The notes beneath the pieces are model-generated. The model saw only the letters and a list, made by a program, of their open reading frames with translations, was not told the origin of the DNA and did not search any database. The translations under genes and the position numbers were made by a program. A stretch of 34,585 nucleotides of DNA from Bacteroidota bacterium (lineage in GTDB: Bacteria > Bacteroidota > Bacteroidia > NS11-12g > UBA9320), in assembly GCA_018700895.1 (NCBI GenBank), contig JABIUV010000058.1, positions 1 through 34,585 of the forward strand. The letters are read 5' to 3'. The stretch's first letter is position 1. Every line of letters starts with the position of its first letter. Positions 1 to 8,468 of this stretch are shown piece by piece.

Positions 1-1374
1 CTAGGGATTAGTGGCAGTACACAAGAGGAATATTCTGCCACTGTGAAATATGTAACTGGCAAGAAAAAATGGTACTACGGAATAAGCGGTATCGCTACAC
101 AGTCTGAAAATGTGGTGGATCTTGACCACTATAATATGCCAGATGTACAGCCTAATACCGATTTTAAAAGAGCGAGCATACTACAAACCGTAGGGTACAA
201 ATGGGCCAGAAGTCAATGGACCAATACGTTATATCTGCAAGGGGCTGAGCGTGGTATTCCTCCTCCTTTTTATCAGATAAATAAAAGTAGACAGCAGGAT
301 GCTAATGCTATGATGGTGAATAAGTTTCGTCATAGATCTCGGAATTACTGGGTGTGGGAAATAGCAAATCAGCTATGGGCAGAACAGATTGTTTTTGATA
401 ATTGGAAAAGCGGAGAGACCACCGATAGCCGAGTACTCAATGTGAATAATACTGCATCAGTAAGCAAGTATTTTAAAAGAACGTGGTCTGCCAGACTTGG
501 AGCAGCACTGGATATGGCCAACTATGAGTCAGAAGCGTTAGTAGCAAATGCAACTTGGAATAGACCACGAGTGTTTTTTGATATAGCTAAGCGATTCAAA
601 AAAGTGAAACTAGAGCTGCACCAAAACACCATAGCCTATGAAGGAAAGTTAGCAACGAGCGGTGGGTTAACGGCAAATGGTGGGTTTGCTAAAATATACC
701 AATGGACTGCAAGTGTACAGCGTGTATATCGACTACCTGTGCTCAATGAGCTTTACTGGTATAACCCTGGGAAGGAAATGGGCAACGACTCCTTACTACC
801 AGAACAAGGCTACAAAGCAGAAGCAAAGTTAAGCCGCTACGGAAAAAATATGCAGGTAACGATAAATCCGCATATTGGTACTTTTGAAAACTGGATACAA
901 TGGACAGGAGCTACTGAAATCTCACCCGTAAATATTCACAGTGTAATGGTTTATGGTGCCGTACTTACGGCGAATCACGAGAAGAAATTTAAGGGGATAC
1001 GACTACTTACTCAGGCAAATATAAATTATGTACGTGCCACTTATCAGTATGAAGATGAGAATGATACACGAAATGGAAAGCAGCTCATATTCACCCCGCA
1101 GCTTACGGGTAACCTAACATTTACAGTAGTTCACAGCAATTTGGGTCTATATGCCAATGCACACATGGTGAGTAATAATTATTACTCATCCGATAATATA
1201 AGCTCATTAGATCCTTACCAACTTTATGAACTAGGAGGCTACTACGAATGGCCACAAATCAGAATAGGAGCGGTAGCCAGCAATGTGCTAAATACACCCT
1301 ACTTTACGCAACCACGCACACCGTTGCTGGGCAGAAATTTTAAAATCAACATTAATTATACCATCAAATCATAA
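1..1374 (+). CDS. TonB-dependent outer-membrane receptor, C-terminal part (BtuB-like by context)
   Basis: The reading frame is open from base 1 (reading LGISGSTQEEYSATVKYVTG), so the gene begins left of the window and its N-terminal signal and plug are missing. About 457 codons remain. They alternate polar and hydrophobic residues rich in Tyr/Trp, as expected of beta-barrel strands, and include an RLPVLNELYWYNPG stretch followed by LLPEQGYKAE, which matches the R-P-x-x-x-E-L ... LxPE pattern of TonB receptors late in the barrel. The protein would import a ligand across the outer membrane using TonB energy. The ligand is inferred as a corrinoid because the next three genes, including a BtuG-like propeller, are the families that recur beside BtuB-type receptors in Bacteroidota. 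A cobalamin riboswitch would lie outside the window. The next ATG is 5 bases after the stop. Confidence 0.85.
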   Translation, partial: LGISGSTQEEYSATVKYVTGKKKWYYGISGIATQSENVVDLDHYNMPDVQPNTDFKRASILQTVGYKWARSQWTNTLYLQGAERGIPPPFYQINKSRQQDANAMMVNKFRHRSRNYWVWEIANQLWAEQIVFDNWKSGETTDSRVLNVNNTASVSKYFKRTWSARLGAALDMANYESEALVANATWNRPRVFFDIAKRFKKVKLELHQNTIAYEGKLATSGGLTANGGFAKIYQWTASVQRVYRLPVLNELYWYNPGKEMGNDSLLPEQGYKAEAKLSRYGKNMQVTINPHIGTFENWIQWTGATEISPVNIHSVMVYGAVLTANHEKKFKGIRLLTQANINYVRATYQYEDENDTRNGKQLIFTPQLTGNLTFTVVHSNLGLYANAHMVSNNYYSSDNISSLDPYQLYELGGYYEWPQIRIGAVASNVLNTPYFTQPRTPLLGRNFKININYTIKS

Positions 1375-1379
1375 CCATC

Positions 1380-3053
1380 ATGAAAAGAAATCTACTCCTA
1401 ATTTTCACAGCATTTTTGGTGCAAGCCACCTTCGCTCAGATTACCCACCCACGTGTGTATTCTACCTTTGATAACCTACCGTTGGCTAAAGCGGATACCT
1501 TTAATAATGGAGTAGACGGTAGTGCTGGGTTTACCCATTACGGAAGAACGTGGAACAATGCTTACAATGATGCTTGGGGAAGTTGGAGTGGATGGGCACT
1601 TAGCAATATGACCGATACGGTTACTGCTGGGTTTATCAATCAGTATAGTGCTATCACTGGTAGTGGTGTTAGTGGAACTCCAAATTATATGGTCAGCACC
1701 GGAAATGGAGCATATATCAAGCTAGATGAGGCTACGCCAATAAGTGGAGCATATTTTACAAATGCTACCTATACAGCTCGTGATATGGAGCAAGGAAGTG
1801 GATTTAGTAAAAAGTTTGGTGGAGATGATGGTAATGATGAAGACTATCTGCGAGTTATCATTAGGTCGTACGTGGATGATACTTTTGTGGACAGCACGAT
1901 TTTTTACTTAGCAGACTTTCGTTTTGCGGATAATAGCCAAGATTATATAGTGAAGGATTGGACGTTTGTAGATTTTAATGAGGATGTTACGACAGATATA
2001 GAAGTAGATAGTATTTCGTTCAGATACGAAGGGAGCGATGTTGGTGAGTTTGGCTTGAATACGCCAAAATACTTTTGTATGGATGATTTTAATGCAATAA
2101 GCGAAGGAAAAGTCTTTGGTGATAGATTCACACTGGCAGCAGATACATTTTATAATGGAAATGATAATTCTGGGGGATTCGTCTTAGACCAAATGTTTTT
2201 CCCAAATAGTTTTAATTCGACGTGGAATAGTTGGAGTGGATGGAGTATGAGCACGATGTATGATACTGTGACACCTGCTTACGGAAATCAGTACTCAAGT
2301 ATGATGATGCCCTTAAGTACTTTGCCAAGTTCTAACGATGTAGTACATCAGCAGTGTTTTATTAGTGGGGGAGTGACCAATGAAATACGTGGGCCATATT
2401 TAGACGGTAATGACCCTTCACTATTTGGCTTGTTTGTACCACCTGCACCTATTGCATTGTACCTTACAAACACGACGTATGCTTACAGAGATATGGAGCA
2501 GGGGAGTGGCTTTAGTAAGAAATTTGGAGGAGCAGGCGGTAACGACCCTGATTATTTTAGGTTACTGATACATAGTATTTCTGTGCAAGGAGATATCCTG
2601 GATACCGATACGGTATACCTTGCAGATTTTAGATTTGAAGATAACTCGAAAGACTACATCCTGAAGGAATGGAAAGAAGCAAAAATATCACAGTGCCATA
2701 AGATTGGATTTGAATTGCAGTCATCTGATAATGGAAGTTTTGGGATGAATACGCCAGCTTATTTTAGTCTGAGCCTTATTCAGCTACGCCCGGCATCTAT
2801 TGCGACTCAGAATGCTATAATACGGTTAAAAGCTTTTCCAAATCCTGCTATAAATAAACTAAATCTGCAGGCAGATGAGATGATACTAGAAGTGAAAATA
2901 CAGGGCTTGGATGGTAGAGTATTAATGCATATTGATAATAGGGTGTTATCAAAAAAAGTGGAGGTAAGTACAACATCTCTAACGTCAGGTATTTACTTCG
3001 CTACCGTAACCACCGCAAAAGGCACAGCTACCAAACGATTTATAAAACAATGA
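1380..3053 (+). CDS. T9SS-exported surface protein with two tandem DUF4465 domains
   Basis: 557 residues. A Sec signal peptide (MKRNLLLIFTAFLVQATFAQ) is followed by two copies of one domain, roughly residues 37-240 and 252-470. Each copy has a DTF-N-G-D/N opening, a W-SWSGW motif, an RDMEQGSGFSKKFGG block, a VYLADFRF-like strand, and an NTP-(K/A)YF end. I recognise this as the DUF4465 family. The last 75 residues begin with AFPNPAINKL and form a type A T9SS sorting domain, so the protein should be secreted and anchored at the surface. It sits 5 bases after the TonB receptor and overlaps the next gene by ATGA, so it belongs to the same transcript. It may bind or present the receptor's ligand, probably a corrinoid; that function is inferred from neighbours only. 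Confidence 0.85.
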   Translation: MKRNLLLIFTAFLVQATFAQITHPRVYSTFDNLPLAKADTFNNGVDGSAGFTHYGRTWNNAYNDAWGSWSGWALSNMTDTVTAGFINQYSAITGSGVSGTPNYMVSTGNGAYIKLDEATPISGAYFTNATYTARDMEQGSGFSKKFGGDDGNDEDYLRVIIRSYVDDTFVDSTIFYLADFRFADNSQDYIVKDWTFVDFNEDVTTDIEVDSISFRYEGSDVGEFGLNTPKYFCMDDFNAISEGKVFGDRFTLAADTFYNGNDNSGGFVLDQMFFPNSFNSTWNSWSGWSMSTMYDTVTPAYGNQYSSMMMPLSTLPSSNDVVHQQCFISGGVTNEIRGPYLDGNDPSLFGLFVPPAPIALYLTNTTYAYRDMEQGSGFSKKFGGAGGNDPDYFRLLIHSISVQGDILDTDTVYLADFRFEDNSKDYILKEWKEAKISQCHKIGFELQSSDNGSFGMNTPAYFSLSLIQLRPASIATQNAIIRLKAFPNPAINKLNLQADEMILEVKIQGLDGRVLMHIDNRVLSKKVEVSTTSLTSGIYFATVTTAKGTATKRFIKQ

Positions 3054-3988
3054 GATTAGTTACGCTAATATTTACTGTAATTTCACTTGCTGCTCAAGCT
3101 CAGTTTGATGGGCCGGGAGGCCAATCGGGCAGCATGTCGATAGATAAAGATCACGCAAGTATTACAGCATGGGCGACGTCAGCTGATTTGCAAGTAGGCC
3201 CTTTGCAAAATAGTGACTCATCGCTTGGTTATCCTACCCTAGGCACAGTAGCAAGTGCCTTGGGAGCTTTTGATGGCGACTTAGTAAGCCTAGGCGATGG
3301 AGGTACTATTACTTTAAGCTTTGCACGGCCTATACAAAATGGCGACGGGTATGATTTTGCGGTTTTCGAAAATGGATTTAACGTTGGACTCTCATATTAC
3401 CTAGAGTTAGCCTTCGTAGAGGTAAGTGAAAATGGAACTGACTTTGTGCGTTTTCCGAATGAGAGTGTGATAGATACGGGTTTTCAAACGGATAATTTCG
3501 GATATACCGACCCAACTAAAATATATAATTTGGCGGGAAAGCATCAAGCACCTTATGGTACGTTGTTCGATTTGGAAGAAGTGGGTATGAACGAAGTAAA
3601 CTACGTGCGACTGATAGATGTGGTGGGGAGCGTAAACGATAGCTTCGGCTCCCGAGATAGCAAGGGTAGGATTATAAACGACCCTTGGCCTACACCTTTT
3701 GCCAGTAGCGGTTTTGACCTAGACGCTGTGGCAGTGGTGAATGGCACATTGTTAAAGCGTGAAGAGCACGTATTAACAGGTGTAAATATTTATCCAACCC
3801 GTGCAAATGTATACCAGTACATAACTGTAGAGTCACCTCAAGATGCCAGAGTAGAACTGATGGATATGCAGGGGAAAATCATCTTGGAAACTATCGAAAG
3901 ACAATTTTCGGTAGATCAACTAGGAATTTATTTGGTAAGGGTGATTCAAGCGGATAAGGTGTACACACAGAAGATTGTGGTAGAATGA
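3050..3988 (+). CDS. T9SS-exported cell surface protein found beside BtuB-type receptors
   Basis: 312 residues with a short signal peptide (MRLVTLIFTVISLAAQAQF). The body contains GPGGQSGSMSIDKD near the start, then AWATSADLQVGP, VSLGDGGTITLSFARPI, YDFAVFENGF and ELAFVEVSENGTDFVRFP. I recognise these motifs from a poorly characterised surface protein family often encoded next to cobalamin-type TonB receptors. The C-terminus (from about residue 245, GVNIYPTRANVY to KIVVE) is a T9SS type A sorting domain. The start codon overlaps the stop of the preceding gene (ATGA) and its own stop overlaps the next start the same way, which indicates translational coupling within one operon. Its biochemical role is unknown; a ligand-capture or receptor-accessory role is inference. 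Confidence 0.8.
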   Translation: MRLVTLIFTVISLAAQAQFDGPGGQSGSMSIDKDHASITAWATSADLQVGPLQNSDSSLGYPTLGTVASALGAFDGDLVSLGDGGTITLSFARPIQNGDGYDFAVFENGFNVGLSYYLELAFVEVSENGTDFVRFPNESVIDTGFQTDNFGYTDPTKIYNLAGKHQAPYGTLFDLEEVGMNEVNYVRLIDVVGSVNDSFGSRDSKGRIINDPWPTPFASSGFDLDAVAVVNGTLLKREEHVLTGVNIYPTRANVYQYITVESPQDARVELMDMQGKIILETIERQFSVDQLGIYLVRVIQADKVYTQKIVVE

Positions 3989-4998
3989 AGTGCGTTAGAC
4001 TAGTTACTTTTTTACTCGTATCGAGTTTAATTTTACACGGCTGTAGCGACGAACAACCCACGCCCGAAGTAACCGTAAATGGAGGAGAGGTACTCATTGC
4101 CAATCAAGGTAACTTTGGCTGGGGAGAAGGCACACTCAGTGCTTATAATCCTGCAAGTAAGGAGATACAAAACGATGTTTTTAAGTCTAAGAACAACGAG
4201 GCATTGGGCAATGTGTTTCAGTCTATAACCAAGATTGACAATCGCTACTTTATGGTGATGAATAACTCCGGCAAAGTAGTGGTCACCGATACCAATTTTG
4301 TAAAAACAGGCGAAATCACAGGATTGATCTCACCGCGATACATTTACGAAGTAGCGGAAGGTAAGGCTTATCTTACAGACATTTACGCAGATGTTATTTC
4401 GGTAGTGGACCTGAATACACTAACCGTTACCAGTACTATCACTACCAATGGTTGGTCGGAGCGTGGTGTGGTGGTAGACGGACTGTTTTGGTTTGCTGCA
4501 CCCGAAACAGATAAGGTCTTTCGCATAGACATATCACGTGACAAGATGTATGATAGCATTCAAGTAACATATGCCCCGATAGACTTGGTGATAGACCAAA
4601 ATGAGACGGTATGGGTAGCCTGCCAAGGAGACGAAACCAAAGATGTGAAGCCTATAATCTCACGTATAGATAAAACCTTGACATCTGTGCAGGATGTAGC
4701 TGTACAGATAAACGGAACTCCGTCTAAACTGGTTTTTCACCCGCAGAATAACTCCGTACTTTATCTCGGAGACGGCGTGTGGGAAATAGAAGATTTGGGT
4801 TTTACCCAAAGTCAATTGTTACCACAAAGCGATGAGGTGTTCTTCACCATGGGTGTAGATCCTCGTAATGGGGACGTGTACGTTGCCGATGTGGTAGATT
4901 ACGTTTCTAGAAGCAGAATAACCCGACTGGATGGTCAAGGAGCACTGCTCGACGAGTTTTCGGCGGGTATTATCGCAGGTGATTTCTTTTTTCCGTAG
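3985..4998 (+). CDS. BtuG-like YncE/DUF5074 beta-propeller lipoprotein
   Basis: 337 residues. The signal peptide ends in a lipobox (LILHGC, Cys20), so this is a lipoprotein, probably exported to the outer-membrane surface. The rest reads as a seven-bladed YncE-like propeller. Signature pieces include LIANQGNFGWGEGTLSAYNP, MVMNNSGKVVVTD, GLISPRYIYEV, KAYLTDIYADVISVVD, VDPRNGDVYVADVVDYV and the closing GIIAGDFFFP. These correspond closely to what I recall of the Bacteroides BtuG family, which caps BtuB and binds B12 very tightly. The gene overlaps the preceding one by ATGA and is the last of the four-gene unit. The family call is confident; corrinoid binding itself is inferred from family and context. 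Confidence 0.82.
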   Translation: MKCVRLVTFLLVSSLILHGCSDEQPTPEVTVNGGEVLIANQGNFGWGEGTLSAYNPASKEIQNDVFKSKNNEALGNVFQSITKIDNRYFMVMNNSGKVVVTDTNFVKTGEITGLISPRYIYEVAEGKAYLTDIYADVISVVDLNTLTVTSTITTNGWSERGVVVDGLFWFAAPETDKVFRIDISRDKMYDSIQVTYAPIDLVIDQNETVWVACQGDETKDVKPIISRIDKTLTSVQDVAVQINGTPSKLVFHPQNNSVLYLGDGVWEIEDLGFTQSQLLPQSDEVFFTMGVDPRNGDVYVADVVDYVSRSRITRLDGQGALLDEFSAGIIAGDFFFP

Positions 4999-5007
4999 GA
5001 TAAAATT

Positions 5008-5027
5008 GCTACGATTATCTTCGTAGC
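5008..5027. promoter_or_regulatory. Inverted repeat containing the -7-like box of the ABC exporter gene
   Basis: A 7-bp perfect inverted repeat (gctacga / tcgtagc, 6-base spacer) spans the only gap before the exporter gene. TATCTTCG at 5016-5023 matches the Bacteroidota -7 consensus TAnnTTTG in all but one position and ends 5 bases before the TTG start. The repeat could be an operator, or a weak terminator hairpin for the preceding operon, although no T-run follows it. Confidence 0.4.
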
Positions 5028-5028
5028 C

Positions 5029-6843
5029 TTGATTAAGTTTAAAGATATATTCAAGCTAGCCAAGCCCTACAGGCCGCAGCTATTTAAGTTTTTAGGGTTT
5101 AACATACTTACGGCTATTTTTAATGTGCTGAGTATTGGGATGGTTATACCCTTCCTCAAAGTACTTTTCAGAAAAAATCCAGAGGTAATTCCAGTTGCTT
5201 TTTCTTATAATCCTACGGACTTTATCGCATTTTTAGATTATTGGATTAGCTACAAGATTCAGGAGTTGGGTCAGTTCAATGCTCTTATTTACTTTTCGCT
5301 GGGTATAATTATTGCTTTTTTTCTCAAGAATATCTCGTTGTACTTCTCATTTTTTAATCTGGCCTACGTGCGAAGTGCCGTAGTGCGAGACATCAGAGAA
5401 CGAGTGTATAATCATATCTTAAAGTTGCCACTTAGCTACTTTAATAAGGAGAAGCGAGGAGATACCATTAGCAGATTTACCAATGATGTAAAAGAGGTGG
5501 AATGGAGCCTGCTGGGTGTGATTGAGCTTTATTTCAAGCATCCAATATCTATTCTTATTCCTTTTATCGCCTTGTTTATTATCAGTTGGCAGCTCACACT
5601 ATTTGTGCTTATAGTATTACCACTGAGTGGGTATCTGATAAGTAGAGTAGGTAAAAGACTGAAAAACGCCGCACAAGCAGGACAGGAGAAAATGGCAGAA
5701 GTTCTTTCTCACTTAGAAGAAAGCCTTCACGGTATTAAGATTATTAAAGCATTCAACGCGGGAAAGGATAAAGAAGAAAAATTTAAATCGCTAAATGATG
5801 ATCACTTTGTTCAAATGGTAAAACTCCACAGAAAGGAGTTTTTAGCATCACCATTGAGTGAGTTTATGGCAAGTATCGTGATGAGTGCGATATTAATCTT
5901 TAGCGGATACCTTATTATCAAAACAGATTCACCGCTAGACCCGGAGTTTTTGATCGGATACATTGCGATGTTTTCTCAGCTCATTCCACCCGCCAAAGCC
6001 ATATCTGAAGCCTTCTTTAGACTCAAAAAAGGAGCTGCATCACTCGATAGAATAAACGACGTACTTAAGGCAGAAGTGGAGATAGACAAAAATGGTGTCC
6101 CCGCACCAGAGTTCAGCGAAGAAATAAAATTGACCAACGTAAACTTCTCGTATGGAGATGGCCCTCTGGTGCTCCAAAACATCAATCTGAGCATCAAAAA
6201 AGGTGAAACTGTAGCCTTGGTAGGAGCTAGTGGAGGAGGTAAGTCTACGCTTGCGGATTTGATACCACGTTTTCATGAATTGAATAGCGGAAGCATTAGC
6301 ATAGATGGTCAAGACATAAGCAATATACAGCTCCACTCACTGCGTAGGATGATGGGCATCGTAACCCAAGATGCCATATTGTTTAACGATACGGCAGCCA
6401 ACAATATTAAGATGGGGGACTTTTACCTAAGTGGAGACCAACTGATGACTGCCGCCAAGGTAGCCAATGCCCACGAGTTTGTAAGAAACTTGCCTAAAAG
6501 CTATAACACCAACCTAGGCGAGAAAGGCATGAACCTCAGTGGTGGCCAACGTCAGCGTATGAGTATAGCACGAGCGGTAGCCAAAGAGCCACCAATTCTT
6601 ATCTTGGACGAGGCAACTAGTGCCTTGGATACCGAAAGCGAAAAAATGGTGCAAGATGCCTTGGAAAAGGTAATGCAAAATCGCACGAGTATCGTGATAG
6701 CCCATAGACTCAGCACTATACAGAATGCCGATAAAATTGTGGTCCTAGACAAAGGTCAAATAGCTGAGCAAGGAAGTCACGCAGAGCTCATTGCAAAAGG
6801 CGGTATTTATAAAAAATTGGTCGATTTGCAGACGTTTGAATAA
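5029..6843 (+). CDS. ABC transporter, fused permease and ATPase (MsbA-like exporter)
   Basis: 604 residues. The N-terminal half (about residues 15-320) has six hydrophobic helices of an ABC exporter membrane domain. The C-terminal half carries Walker A (VGASGGGKST, about residue 398), the signature LSGGQRQRMS (about 502), Walker B ILILDEATSALD (about 522) and the H-loop in IVIAHRLST. Length and fusion order match homodimeric MsbA/lipid-A or drug exporters. The start is TTG; no upstream ATG is in frame, and the N-terminus reads naturally (MIKFKDIFKLAKPYRPQLFK). A -7-like box ends 5 bases upstream, so the transcript may be leaderless. The substrate cannot be told from sequence. It is not a BtuCD-type importer, so it is not an obvious inner-membrane partner for the preceding locus. 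Confidence 0.9.
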   Translation: MIKFKDIFKLAKPYRPQLFKFLGFNILTAIFNVLSIGMVIPFLKVLFRKNPEVIPVAFSYNPTDFIAFLDYWISYKIQELGQFNALIYFSLGIIIAFFLKNISLYFSFFNLAYVRSAVVRDIRERVYNHILKLPLSYFNKEKRGDTISRFTNDVKEVEWSLLGVIELYFKHPISILIPFIALFIISWQLTLFVLIVLPLSGYLISRVGKRLKNAAQAGQEKMAEVLSHLEESLHGIKIIKAFNAGKDKEEKFKSLNDDHFVQMVKLHRKEFLASPLSEFMASIVMSAILIFSGYLIIKTDSPLDPEFLIGYIAMFSQLIPPAKAISEAFFRLKKGAASLDRINDVLKAEVEIDKNGVPAPEFSEEIKLTNVNFSYGDGPLVLQNINLSIKKGETVALVGASGGGKSTLADLIPRFHELNSGSISIDGQDISNIQLHSLRRMMGIVTQDAILFNDTAANNIKMGDFYLSGDQLMTAAKVANAHEFVRNLPKSYNTNLGEKGMNLSGGQRQRMSIARAVAKEPPILILDEATSALDTESEKMVQDALEKVMQNRTSIVIAHRLSTIQNADKIVVLDKGQIAEQGSHAELIAKGGIYKKLVDLQTFE

Positions 6844-6856
6844 CGTGAAACGTTTT

Positions 6857-6889
6857 TGTATAAACACGCCACTAAGGCGTGTTCATACA
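6857..6889. repeat. Hairpin between the ABC exporter and aldolase genes
   Basis: A 14-bp stem with one mismatch (tgtataaacacgcc / ggcgtgttcataca) and a 5-base loop. It lies just after the exporter stop and just before the aldolase -7-like box. No T-run follows on the plus strand, so a standard intrinsic terminator is not clear; it may end or protect the exporter mRNA, or act as an operator. Confidence 0.5.
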
Positions 6890-6899
6890 GAAAAAAACA

Positions 6900-6907
6900 T
6901 AAATTTG
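6900..6907 (+). promoter_or_regulatory. Probable -7 promoter element of the aldolase gene
   Basis: TAAATTTG is a full match to the Bacteroidota -7 consensus TAnnTTTG. It ends 26 bases before the aldolase ATG, giving an ordinary short AT-rich leader. A clear -33 TTTG was not found at the usual spacing. Confidence 0.5.
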
Positions 6908-6933
6908 TCGCCACATAAACATAAAGAACGCAT

Positions 6934-8001
6934 ATGAGTCATAACATCACACCAGGAGTAGCCACTGGAGACGAAGTACAAGCAATATTTGCACACGCTA
7001 AAGCAAACAACTACGCATTACCAGCAGTAAACGTAACGAGTAGTAGTACTGTAAACGGTGTGTTGGAGGCAGCAGCAAAGCTAAACTCGCCTGTTATTAT
7101 ACAATTCAGTAACGGAGGAGCACAGTTTTTTGCAGGCAAGGGACTAAGCAACGAAAATGAGAAAGCAGCGATTGCTGGTGGTGTAGCAGGTGCAAAGTAT
7201 GTACACGCTATGGCCGAAGCCTATGGGGTAAGTGTGATATTACACACCGACCACGCAGCGAAAAAATTACTTCCCTGGATAGACGGTTTGTTAGACGCAA
7301 GTGAGAAACATTTTGCAGAGACAGGAAAGTCACTTTACAGCTCACATATGATTGACCTCTCAGAAGAGCCTATAGAGGAGAATATCGAAATATGTAAGAC
7401 CTATCTAGAGCGTATGTCTAAGATGAATATGACACTAGAAATAGAGCTAGGAATCACAGGTGGAGAAGAAGACGGAGTAGATAATACAGACGTAGATAGC
7501 AGCAAACTGTATACACAACCAAGTGAGGTAGCTTATGCCTACGAAGAGTTGATGAAAGTAAGTCCTAGATTTACAGTAGCAGCGGCATTTGGCAATGTGC
7601 ACGGCGTGTACAAGCCAGGAAACGTAAAACTGACTCCTATTATCTTGAAAAACTCTCAAGATCACGTTCAGGAAAAATATAATACTGGTGCTAACCCAAT
7701 TGATTTCGTATTTCACGGTGGGTCAGGTTCTACGCTAGAAGAAATAAGAGAAGGAATCTCTTACGGTGTAATCAAAATGAACATTGATACCGATACGCAA
7801 TATGCATTTACCGAAGGAGTAAGAGATTATATGCTAGAGAAGAAAGAATATGTGAGTCGTCAGATTGGTAACCCAGACGGAGATGATATTCCAAATAAGA
7901 AATACTACGATCCACGTAAGTGGGTAAGAGAAGGTGAGTTGACATTCATCACTCGTTTAGAAAAAGCGTTCGCTGATCTTAACAATGTAGAGACACTATA
8001 A
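6934..8001 (+). CDS. fbaA: Class II fructose-bisphosphate aldolase
   Basis: 355 residues, matching the size of class IIA (E. coli FbaA-type, 359 aa) enzymes. It cleaves fructose 1,6-bisphosphate to glyceraldehyde 3-phosphate and dihydroxyacetone phosphate in glycolysis, and the reverse in gluconeogenesis, using a Zn ion. Visible signatures are VILHTDHAAKKLLPW with metal and catalytic residues (about residues 100-115), LEIELGITGGEEDGVDN, AAFGNVHGVYKPGNV, FHGGSGSTLEEI, and VIKMNIDTDTQYAFT with phosphate-binding residues. The gene stands alone between a promoter box and a strong terminator, consistent with separate, probably high, expression of a central-metabolism enzyme. Confidence 0.97.
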   Translation: MSHNITPGVATGDEVQAIFAHAKANNYALPAVNVTSSSTVNGVLEAAAKLNSPVIIQFSNGGAQFFAGKGLSNENEKAAIAGGVAGAKYVHAMAEAYGVSVILHTDHAAKKLLPWIDGLLDASEKHFAETGKSLYSSHMIDLSEEPIEENIEICKTYLERMSKMNMTLEIELGITGGEEDGVDNTDVDSSKLYTQPSEVAYAYEELMKVSPRFTVAAAFGNVHGVYKPGNVKLTPIILKNSQDHVQEKYNTGANPIDFVFHGGSGSTLEEIREGISYGVIKMNIDTDTQYAFTEGVRDYMLEKKEYVSRQIGNPDGDDIPNKKYYDPRKWVREGELTFITRLEKAFADLNNVETL

Positions 8002-8013
8002 GCTTAAAATATA

Positions 8014-8049
8014 AAGGTCCATTTGCAGAGCAAATGGACCTTTTTTTTT
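8014..8049 (+). terminator. Intrinsic terminator of the aldolase gene
   Basis: A perfect 13-bp stem (aaggtccatttgc / gcaaatggacctt) with a 3-base loop, followed by a run of nine T. This is the clearest terminator in the window. The T-run directly abuts the -7-like box (8051-8058) of the next gene. Confidence 0.93.
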
Positions 8050-8050
8050 G

Positions 8051-8058
8051 TTTCTTTG
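8051..8058 (+). promoter_or_regulatory. -7-like box of the small lipoprotein gene
   Basis: TTTCTTTG differs from TAnnTTTG at one position and ends 5 bases before the ATG at 8064. Because the aldolase terminator lies immediately upstream, this gene needs its own promoter, which supports the call. Confidence 0.4.
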
Positions 8059-8063
8059 GAATT

Positions 8064-8468
8064 ATGAAAATCAAGTATGCTGTAATCTTATTACTGTTTT
8101 TGGGAAGTTGTAGCAAGGTAGATTTGCCTACACAAGAATCGGGAAAAATAGTGGGTGAGTGGGAATGGGTAGAAAGTAGAGGTGGTTTATCTGGAGATGA
8201 TGTACTTACTCCAGAGACTCAAAGCGAAACACGTGAGCTAGAATTCAAAGAAAATGGTAAATATAGAGATTGTATAGATGGTGATACGGAAAGAGGCAAG
8301 TATTCACTCGAGGTCAAATCCAATTCACAAGGAGACTATTTGTCAATATACCTAGACGGTAAGTCCTTTGCAGCTAAGTCTAGGCTCACTTTTTCAGGTC
8401 AAGACACCATGTCTCTATTCCCGGAGGATTGTGCAGACTGCTTTGTAACTACTTATGCGAGAAAGTAA
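8064..8468 (+). CDS. Small lipoprotein, lipocalin-like, unknown function
   Basis: 134 residues. A longer frame starts at 8034, inside the terminator T-run, but the ATG at 8064 begins a textbook lipoprotein signal peptide (MKIKYAVILLLFLGSC, lipid-modified Cys16), so I chose that start. The mature part (GEWEWVESRGG..., then RELEFKENGKYRDCIDGDTERGKYSLEV) resembles the small lipocalin-like beta-barrel lipoproteins common in Bacteroidota, with a W-x-W near the start and a GKY pattern. Two Cys in the closing DCADCF may pair or bind something. No function can be assigned, and neighbours give no clear hint. Confidence 0.75.
   Translation: MKIKYAVILLLFLGSCSKVDLPTQESGKIVGEWEWVESRGGLSGDDVLTPETQSETRELEFKENGKYRDCIDGDTERGKYSLEVKSNSQGDYLSIYLDGKSFAAKSRLTFSGQDTMSLFPEDCADCFVTTYARK

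Noticed and set aside
1-60. Cobalamin riboswitch for the corrinoid-type locus
   Set aside because: The window begins inside the receptor gene; any riboswitch would be outside.
1489-2790. Direct repeat as an assembly error or recent duplication
   Set aside because: The two copies differ at many silent and coding positions, so it is an old domain duplication.
8034-8063. ATG inside the aldolase terminator as lipoprotein start
   Set aside because: It lies in the terminator stem, and the ATG at 8064 gives a standard lipoprotein signal.
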